Shown here: positions 16,655 through 24,600 of the stretch, one piece after another
How the letters are laid out: every line of letters begins with the position of its first letter
How positions within the stretch are numbered: position 1 is the first letter of the stretch
NCBI GenBank assembly: GCA_028687915.1
Contig: JAQTZF010000001.1
Coordinates: 1,058,634-1,096,538, forward strand
Direction: 5' to 3'
Source: Candidatus Daviesbacteria bacterium
GTDB taxonomy: Bacteria; Patescibacteriota; Microgenomatia; Daviesbacterales; UBA10151
DNA: 37,905 bases
Position numbers and translations under genes: made by a program
Notes under the pieces: model-generated
What the model was told of the DNA's origin: nothing
Databases searched by the model: none
What the model saw: the letters and a program-made list of their open reading frames with translations, nothing else

Positions 16655-16674
16655 TTATACACGAGTTATCCACA
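16655..16674 (+). other. Two DnaA-box-like sites beside an AT-rich stretch
   Basis: TTATACACG (16655-16663) and the consensus box TTATCCACA (16666-16674) lie in direct orientation 11 bp apart. About 90 bases of very AT-rich sequence follow (16675-16760). The stretch 16574-16758 otherwise holds no gene. This could be a DnaA-binding site or part of an origin, but dnaA and dnaN are not in the window. Confidence 0.35.
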
Positions 16675-16758
16675 GAAAAATTAATCTAATTAACCTAATT
16701 TTTAATTGACCTAAATTGGATAATTGGATTTTATTTAGAAATTAGAGTAATTAGAAAT

Positions 16759-16860
16759 TTAGTAGGAGGCTTCTTGAGCTGCAGCTTTGGTTTCATGAAT
16801 GGTGTCTGCTGGATGATGTGGAGGTGAATACATAGTAATAATCTTCAGTGGTCTTCCCCT
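16759..16860 (-). pseudogene. Displaced C-terminal part of the cupin gene
   Basis: In the -1 frame relative to the cupin ORF this stretch encodes RPLKIITMYSPPHHPAD, then about 16 residues ending EASY before TAA at 16759-16761. The shift falls at GGGGAAG on the minus strand, where one extra A would restore the frame. Confidence 0.7.
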
Positions 16861-17129
16861 ACTGTAATAAAGTTGTGTTCTGTACCTGCATGAACTAAAA
16901 CTATATCTCCTGCTTTAAAAGGGGCTTCTTCTCCATTAAGCACAACTTTACCTTCTCCGGAAACTAAATACAAAACTTGATCTGTGTCTGCATGAACCTC
17001 TGAACCAATATCTTCCCCTGGATTAATGCTCATAATTACTACTTGGGTATATTCACCTGTATCTAAAACTTTTCTGAAAAATGAATTTTGTTTAGCTTGA
17101 GAGTTAACGTCTGGAAGATGACCTATCAT
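16845..17129 (-). CDS. Cupin-domain protein, C-terminus frameshifted
   Basis: A 94-residue open frame with a single cupin (double-stranded beta-helix) domain. It holds GSEVHADTDQVLYLVSGEGK (motif 1; the metal ligands would be the His and nearby residues) and GDIVLVHAGTEHNF (motif 2). The frame stops at TGA just after ITVGEDH. The -1 frame continues without a stop for about 33 codons, reading RPLKIITMYSPPHHPAD, the usual C-terminal part of this cupin family. One missing base near 16853-16859 explains the break; the restored protein would be 123 residues. It is either a recent mutation or a sequence error. Small cupins of this type are often sugar-related or of unknown function. Confidence 0.85.
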   Translation of the reverse strand: MIGHLPDVNSQAKQNSFFRKVLDTGEYTQVVIMSINPGEDIGSEVHADTDQVLYLVSGEGKVVLNGEEAPFKAGDIVLVHAGTEHNFITVGEDH

Positions 17130-17156
17130 TATGTTTATAGTCTACCAAAAATGAGC

Positions 17157-18497
17157 CTACTTTTCAACCTTTGTAACAAGAGCTGCTTTAACTGCTTCTG
17201 ATAAAGATTTAACATTTTCAGGTGAAATAACAGTAGTAAAACCTAATTTTTTACTTTCAGTCTTCCTTTTCTCCACCAGCCTCACAGACCTTAGCTCTCC
17301 CAATAAACCTACTTCCCCAACTAAAGCAACTTTAGGATCAATTAACTGATCTTTATAGGAAGAAATGATGCTCATACAAATAGCTAAGTCTGCCGCTGGC
17401 TCAATCACTTTCAATCCACCGGTTACATTCACAAAAATATCCTGATCATAAAGAGGTAAACCTAACCTTTTTGATAAGACTGCTACTAAAAGTTGTAACC
17501 TGTTATTATCAATTCCTGAACCAGTTCTTCTGGGTGAAGGCAAGAAACTTTTGGTAACAAGAGCCTGAATTTCTACCAATAAGGGGCGTAATCCTCCCAT
17601 GGTAGCCACAACTGCAGATCCTGGAGCTAAAATACGTTGTTCTAAAAAGATTTTAGAAGGATTTGTTACTTCAATCATTCCCTGCTCACTCATTTCAAAA
17701 ATTCCTACTTCATCAACAGAACCAAATCTATTCTTAGAGGCTCTGATTATTCTAAAACTGGAAGTAGGATCACCTTCAAGAGATAAAACTACATCAACTA
17801 AATGTTCCAAGGTTTTTGGACCTGCAATATTACCCTCTTTGGTCACATGACCAACTAAAATTATGGGGATATGCAGCTCTTTGGCTATCTTTTGTAATCT
17901 GTGAGCACACTCACGCACTTGTCCAACTGATCCTGCAGCAGAAGTTAAATCTAAAGTCTCCAAAGTTTGAATAGAATCAATAATAGCCAAACTGGGCTTA
18001 TGCTCTTTTATGGCATCAATAATTGAATCCACATCAGTTTCATTTAAAATTGCTAAATTAGCATTGGGTTTGATGCGATCTGTGCGTAATTTGATCTGGT
18101 GAGCTGATTCTTCTCCGGCAATATAAAGCACATTATTAGCAGAAGACGGATTTATTTGCCAGATATTTAAGGCTAGCTGTGTTAAAAGCGTACTTTTGCC
18201 AATTCCGGGGTCACCAGAGACTAAAATTACAGATCCCTGAACAATTCCATCCCCTAATACCCTATCAAATTCTATCAGTCCAGTGGAAATTCGTGCGTAT
18301 TTTTGTTTTTCAACATCTTTTAAATTAACAACTTTTGCTGCTAAAATTTGCCGGCTTGCTGATTTTCCAACTTGCCGACTCTCTGAAATAGTCTCCACCA
18401 ATGAATTCCAGGTACCACATTCTGGGCATCTTCCCAGAAAAGAAGGAGAATGATAACCACATTGTTGACAGACAAAAGAGGTTTGTTGCTTAGCCAT
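17157..18497 (-). CDS. radA: DNA repair protein RadA
   Basis: A 446-residue RadA/Sms, the RecA-related ATPase that helps process recombination intermediates and extend D-loops. It starts with a C4 zinc finger (CQQCGYHSP and GRCPECGTW, residues 10-30). The ATPase core has Walker A GDPGIGKSTLL (near 95), Walker B-like LAIIDSIQTL and the RadA-specific motif KNRFG (in ASKNRFGSVDEVGIFEM). The C-terminal Lon-protease-like domain ends the protein (VALVGEVGLLGELRSVRLVEKR). Length and motifs are complete. It is divergent from the giant fibre gene, with 115 bases between the two start codons. Confidence 0.98.
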   Translation of the reverse strand: MAKQQTSFVCQQCGYHSPSFLGRCPECGTWNSLVETISESRQVGKSASRQILAAKVVNLKDVEKQKYARISTGLIEFDRVLGDGIVQGSVILVSGDPGIGKSTLLTQLALNIWQINPSSANNVLYIAGEESAHQIKLRTDRIKPNANLAILNETDVDSIIDAIKEHKPSLAIIDSIQTLETLDLTSAAGSVGQVRECAHRLQKIAKELHIPIILVGHVTKEGNIAGPKTLEHLVDVVLSLEGDPTSSFRIIRASKNRFGSVDEVGIFEMSEQGMIEVTNPSKIFLEQRILAPGSAVVATMGGLRPLLVEIQALVTKSFLPSPRRTGSGIDNNRLQLLVAVLSKRLGLPLYDQDIFVNVTGGLKVIEPAADLAICMSIISSYKDQLIDPKVALVGEVGLLGELRSVRLVEKRKTESKKLGFTTVISPENVKSLSEAVKAALVTKVEK

Positions 18498-18542
18498 AAG
18501 TTGACAATATCATACACTATCAGTTGCTATATTGACTACTAT

Positions 18543-18612
18543 TATAATAAGCCGTAATGTTAATGTATACACCTATGCAAGTATATACTTTGCCTACATA
18601 AACCTTATCAAT
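18543..18612 (+). promoter_or_regulatory. Promoter/operator region of the first MerR-fibre gene
   Basis: This region lies between radA and the giant gene. Candidate -10 boxes are TATAAT (18543-18548) and TATACT (18584-18589). Neither has a convincing -35 at the usual spacing. The octamer CTATGCAA (18573-18580) also occurs in the operator-like region of the second MerR-fibre gene (33878-33885). It is flanked by the inverted arms GTATA and TATAC. Binding by the encoded MerR-type domains is a hypothesis. Confidence 0.35.
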
Positions 18613-21600
18613 ATGTCTCTGCCCAAAAGTCAAAATCAACAATTAATCCCCATTAGTGCCGCTTCTAAACTTTTAGGCGTGTCTGTAGATACTATTCGCC
18701 GTTGGGAAAAAAAAGGCCTGCTTCAATCCACTAGGCCAAATGGCAAAGACCGTTATTTTTCTGTAGATGATTTAAAAGAATTTCAAGCTACTAAAACGCT
18801 TTCCACCTCTGAAGCTGCAAAACACTTAGGTGTTTGTCCCACTACGCTAAGAAGACTAGACAAAAAAGGCCTTATTAAGGCCAATAGAAATACAAATGGC
18901 GCCAGAATCTTTAGCGCGGAATCTTTAAAAAATATTAATGAACAAATTACTATCCCTAAGCTAAGGCTAAAACACATTTCAGATGAATATTTATCTATTC
19001 CCCAGATCAAGCCTAAGTTAACCACTGTGGAAGAATTACTGGATATGAGCAGAAAAGAAGCTGAAAAACAATATACTGCTCCTTTAACAGAAGGTAAATT
19101 ACAAGAATATGCGAGTGTTGCCTCTGTCATTACAAGTGGAGCAAAGCAATCCAGCCATAAGATTACCACAGCTATTTTAGAAGTTCACAATAATAAACTA
19201 ACTCTTAGTCTTCTTTCTGGAACATTAGCTTCACTTTTCTTAGCTATTTTGATATTAGCCAGAGTTTCAAACTTTCAATTACCATGGCAACAAAAAGAAA
19301 TAGTCAGAAACCAAGTGCCTTCTGCTATAGACCAAAATGTTTTAGCTGCTACTACCAGTAATTATTACATTGATTTGAATTCAGATTTAATATTAGAAAA
19401 AGATTTAGCAGTAGGAGGATCAATTAATAGAATAAATATTATTCCTGGAGGAGATTCTTCTGTTAAAAACTTAACAGTTTCAGTTCCTGCAGTTACTTTA
19501 GATCAGGATTTATCTACTACTTCTTCCCCTACCTTTCAGGGATTAACAGTACTTTCTCCAATAAATGCTCCCTCTGCTTCTACCTCAACTTTAAACTTAA
19601 CAGGTACAAAGGATCAGATTACTTTTAATGTATCTGGTGTTAAGAGTACATTAAGCTGGACCCCTACTTCTGCTGTTACTTTAACCTTACCTAATATCAC
19701 AGATACTTTGGTTTCTAAAACCAGCACTGATACTTTAACTAATAAAACAATTACTGCAGGAGATAATACTTTAACAGGAAGTTTTACAGGTATTACAGGA
19801 TTGGGCACAATAGGAACAGGTACCTGGAATGGAACTAAGATAGGAGCTACTTATGGAGGTACAGGTATCACAACATATACAACAGGTGATTTACTATATA
19901 GCAGTGCATCAAATACCTTAGCTAATTTAGCTGTAGGAACCAATGGACAGGTATTAACAATTAGTAGTGGTTTACCTACCTGGGGAGCTGCTGCTGCTTG
20001 TGCTGATTGTATTGTGACTGATCCTTCCACAGCCCAGTCTATTACCCCAACTGTAGCAGATATCACCACATTAACTCTTCAGGCTGCCCCATCAGGGACT
20101 GCCAATATCTTTGATGTTAAAAGCAATGATGGACTAACTTCATATTTTTCTGTTGATTCCTCAGGTAAGATGTCCTCTTCTGCTTTTCAGTTAACTGATA
20201 TTAACAATGCTGTGGTAGGAACAGCTGTACCAAATGGATGGACTTTGGGAGCAGGAGCATATACTTACAGAAGAATATTAACTGTTACTAATAATGACGG
20301 CTCAAATACTCTACCAATTAATCACCAGGTGACCCTATCCTTAACTGGAGCAACAGCCACAGATGTTTGTTCTAATTCTTTATCTAATGCTAATGATATA
20401 CGAGTAGCCTACTCTACCAATGGATCTACCTTTACTGAGATAGCCAGAAATATTACCAGGACTTGTGGTACTCCCACAGTTGATGTTTCCTTCCAACTCC
20501 AGGGAACCATAGCTCCATCTACCTCAAATACTAACTATTACCTCTACTATGGTAACTCAAGCATAGCCACCACCCCTTCAACTTACACCTATGATACTGT
20601 GACTTTAGATGATGGGGATACTGTAGGAAACTGGACCAGTAATGATGGCACTAATTTTACCCTTTCTCAGGAAACTACCATCAGAAATAATGGAACTGGT
20701 TCTGTTAAAGCAGTTGCAGCTACCCCAACCTGGGGAAATGCTGGAACATTTTCTACCACTGGCCAAGGACAATTACTTGATACGACAAATGGCGGATATG
20801 CCACAACTGCTACTGTCGGTGGCACAACTTATCTTTATTCCCTAGGCGGAGGTTGGAACACTAATGTCAGCAAATCTCAACTCAATTCCTCTGGTGATGT
20901 TGGTGCTTTTACAAACTCTGGTCAGGGACCATTACCACTGGATATGGGTAGTTTTTATGCAACGACTGCAACAATAGGTAGCACCACCTATATGTATATT
21001 ATTGGAGGAGTTTCTCAAGCATATGTGGATCAATCAACTGTATATAGAGCTACTATTGATTCTTCAGGCAATGTTAGTGCTTTTTCTACTACTGGTCAGA
21101 CTCAGTTATCATCAGCCAACCAAATCATCACCGGTATTACCCATACAACTGGAGGCACAACTTATGTTTATGTTCCTTTTGCTGCCAACAGCACTTTATA
21201 CAGAGCTCAAATTGATACTTCTGGTAATGTTGGAGCTTTTGATACCACAGGACAGGGTCAGGAACCCATTAATGATGCCTTTTATTACACCAAAGCCACT
21301 TTTGGAGGCACAACTTATGTTTATGCTTTGAGATTTTTTGGTAATGGAGTATACCGGGCTGAAATTGATGAGTTGGGTAATATGGGAGCTTTTTCTGCTA
21401 CGGGACAGTCCCAAACAATGCCCCAACTCAATAATATTTACCCCCAAATAGCCACAGCTGGAGGAGTTAACTATATTTATTTGATTGGCGGACAAAATGG
21501 AGGCAGCGTCAGGCAATCTACTGTTTACCGGGCTGCTTTAGATTCATCTGGGAATGTGGGAGCCTTTTCTACTACCAATCAATCCCAGTTGCCACAACTT

Positions 21601-24600
21601 ATATCAAATGGGCAGGCTGCCACAGCCACTATTGGAGGAACTTCATATCTATATTTCTTAGGCGGAGTTCTAGATGGTTTTGGTAATATTTCTACTGTCT
21701 ATAAATCAACTATCTCTAATCCCCCTACTTATACAGCTACCAAAACTCTATCCTCTACTGATTTATCTGGTAAAGGATCTATATCTTTTTATGTATATTC
21801 ATCCCGTACTGGCAGCTATTCTAACTTAGAATTCTCTGAGGATGGAAATACCTGGCAAACAACTGCCTACACTATCTCTCAGGCTAATACCTGGGAGGGA
21901 AAAAGTTGGGATATTTCAGGTTTGAGTAGTTCTGTCAAAGATGCTGTAACCAGTTTAAGATTCAATATTACTGATTCTACAACTGGCTTTACCATGTACA
22001 TGGATAATATTACTGCAGTACCATCAGCTTATGCTGGTACTGCTCCTATAGTATCTGCTGCTAGTAAAGTACTTGGATCTTCCAATCTAGCCCTCAATGC
22101 TCAGGGAACAGGGTTGGTAGCTATTAACTATGATGCCAACTCTCTAGCAGGAACAGGAGGGTTAAATGTTTACAACGGTGGTACCACTTCTCTCTTCTCT
22201 GTAGGTAGCTCTGGAGCAATTACAGCCACCGGAGCTATGTCAGGAGTATTAGGTATTACTACTACAGGAGATATCCTGCCTTCAACTAACAATACATATA
22301 ATTTAGGTTCTAATACTGCCAGATGGCAGGATATATACCTTGGCCCAGCTTCTATCCATCTTGGTACTTCTACTACTGATGAGTATAAAATCTCCTATGA
22401 TACAACCAATAACAGATTAGGTTTTAATGTTAATGGTTCAGGAAATGATGAGATTGTTTTTGATTCTTCCGGGTTTGTTGGTATTGGGACAACCTCTCCA
22501 ACTGTAGCTTTGGATGTAGTAGGAAGTGCTTTAATTACTCCTGCCACTGGTTCTACTACTGCTTTAACACTCCGGGCTGCTCCAACTGGAGCTAATAATA
22601 TTTTTGATGTGTTATCCAATGATGGGACTACCTCATACTTTAGTATTGATTCCTCGGGACAAATGTCTGCCTCTGCTTTTAAATTAACTGATTCTGCCAA
22701 AGCTATTATTGGGACTGCCATTCCAGGGGCCTGGGAAAATATAGCTACAGTTCCTGAGAATGATTTTACCTACAGAAGAGCTGTTTCTGTTACAGCTACA
22801 GGTAATTTAGCTGCTAATTATGAGGTGACTATGGATATTAGTACCCCTGCTACAGCTTCCCAAATTTATTCCAATACCTACAACCAGGCAGATCCATATA
22901 GAGACTTTAGATTGTTTTACACAACAAACGGAGGATCAAGTTATACAGAAGTACCAAAAAATGTGAGTGCCTTTACTAACTCCCGGGTAACTTTTACCTT
23001 CCAATTACAAGCCCAAATTGATGATGCCCAAACATCAAGTACTAATTACTACCTTTTTTACTCAAACTCTGCTTATGCAGGTATGTCTACCCCTCCTACC
23101 TACACAGGAGATCTAAACTGGGACTCACATACAGAATCAACTACTGGTTGGACTAGTGCTGATTCTGCTTACCAGTTATCTACAACCACTTCCCCTACTT
23201 CCCAAGCAGGTACTTATTCATTAAAGGAAATAGCTACTGTAGATAGGATGGGAACTTTTGCTATTACTAACCAAGGTCAATTAGGTGCTACTTTAAATGA
23301 CCTTGCTGCTATAACTACCACCATTGGTTCTTCTACCTATGTTTATGTAGTTGGAGGAAATACAGGAGCTGCTGATGTAGCTACTATTTACAAATCAACA
23401 ATTAGCTCAAATAATCTTTCTGCTTTTGCCACCACTGCCTATCCTTTACCTCAAGAATTATCTGGAGCAAGCGGTGTTATTTCTTCTTCTGCCGATATAG
23501 GCACTGGAGCTCTGGGACCTTTGAATCTAACAGATGGGACTGGCTGCCCTACTGGAGCAGACTTTGATTGGAACGGCACCACTTGCACAATTAAAACCAC
23601 TAGAGTATACAACTATACAACTATCACAATCCCTCCGGGGAAAATTTTAACAGCCAATCAAGGAATCATTCCTACTCTTAAAGCTACTACCAGCGTTTCC
23701 ATTACTGGCACAGGATCTATTAATTTAGATGGTAAGGGCAGTGCTGCAGGAGCAGGAGATAATCCAGGATCAAATGGTGGTGGCACAGGATGTGCTCGTG
23801 GAGGGGGTGGAGGCGGTGGTCATGGAGCTGCAGGAGGTGCGGGTGCATCAGTTAGCACGAACACTGAGGATGGTTGTAGCGGAGCGGGTGGTGCTGGTCC
23901 AAGAGGAGAAGCAAATGCTAATCAACTAGCCTTGGGTAGTGGCGGCGGAAATAGTGCCGGAGCTGGAGGCGCAGGTGGTGGAGCTATTAAAATAATTAGT
24001 GCTGGTAATATCACCATTGAGGCCAGTAGTGTCATCAGTGCTAATGGAGCCAATGCAGCTGGAACTGGGGGTGGAGGTGGAAGTGGTGGAAGTATTGTGC
24101 TTCAATCCTATGGATCCATTGGCAACAGTGGCACTATCCGAGCTAATGGCGGTCATGGTAGCGACAATTCTGCAACTTATAATGATGCTACAGGTGGCGG
24201 TGGTGGCGGTGGTGGCGGATTAATTACGCTACAGGATGCTGACGGTTCAATTGCTGGCACTATCACGGCTACTGGTGGTAATGGCAGTGCAGGCTATGAA
24301 TACCATGTTTCGACTGAAGATACTAGTATTTCTGCTAGCGCGGCTGGGAGCACCTTTACCGTCTCTCCTTCTATCCTGAGCACAGATTATTACCTTTATG
24401 TCTTGGGTGGTAAAAATGGATTAAACTACCGGTCAACAGTATATAAAGCAACTTTAAATAGCACCACTGGAGATACTTCAACTGAACTTGCTACAACTTC
24501 ACAAGATCAACTTGATGCACCATTAACAGGGCATACCACCCTTACCCAAACAGTAAATGGGTCCAACTTTATTTATGTATTAGGAGGGTATACAGGTTCT

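Noticed and set aside
16853-16859. Programmed -1 frameshift in the cupin gene
   Set aside because: The GGGGAAG site does not fit an X XXY YYZ heptamer in the reading frame, and I see no downstream stimulatory structure.
18532-18612. TTG start of the giant ORF in the ORF track
   Set aside because: The 27 residues before the ATG at 18613 do not resemble any MerR-type N-terminus, and the HTH domain begins naturally about 11 residues after the ATG. The TTG is not supported by an SD.
21196-22721. Minus-strand ORFs within the giant gene (106, 108 and others)
   Set aside because: Low-complexity shadows of the Ser/Thr/Gly-rich coding strand.
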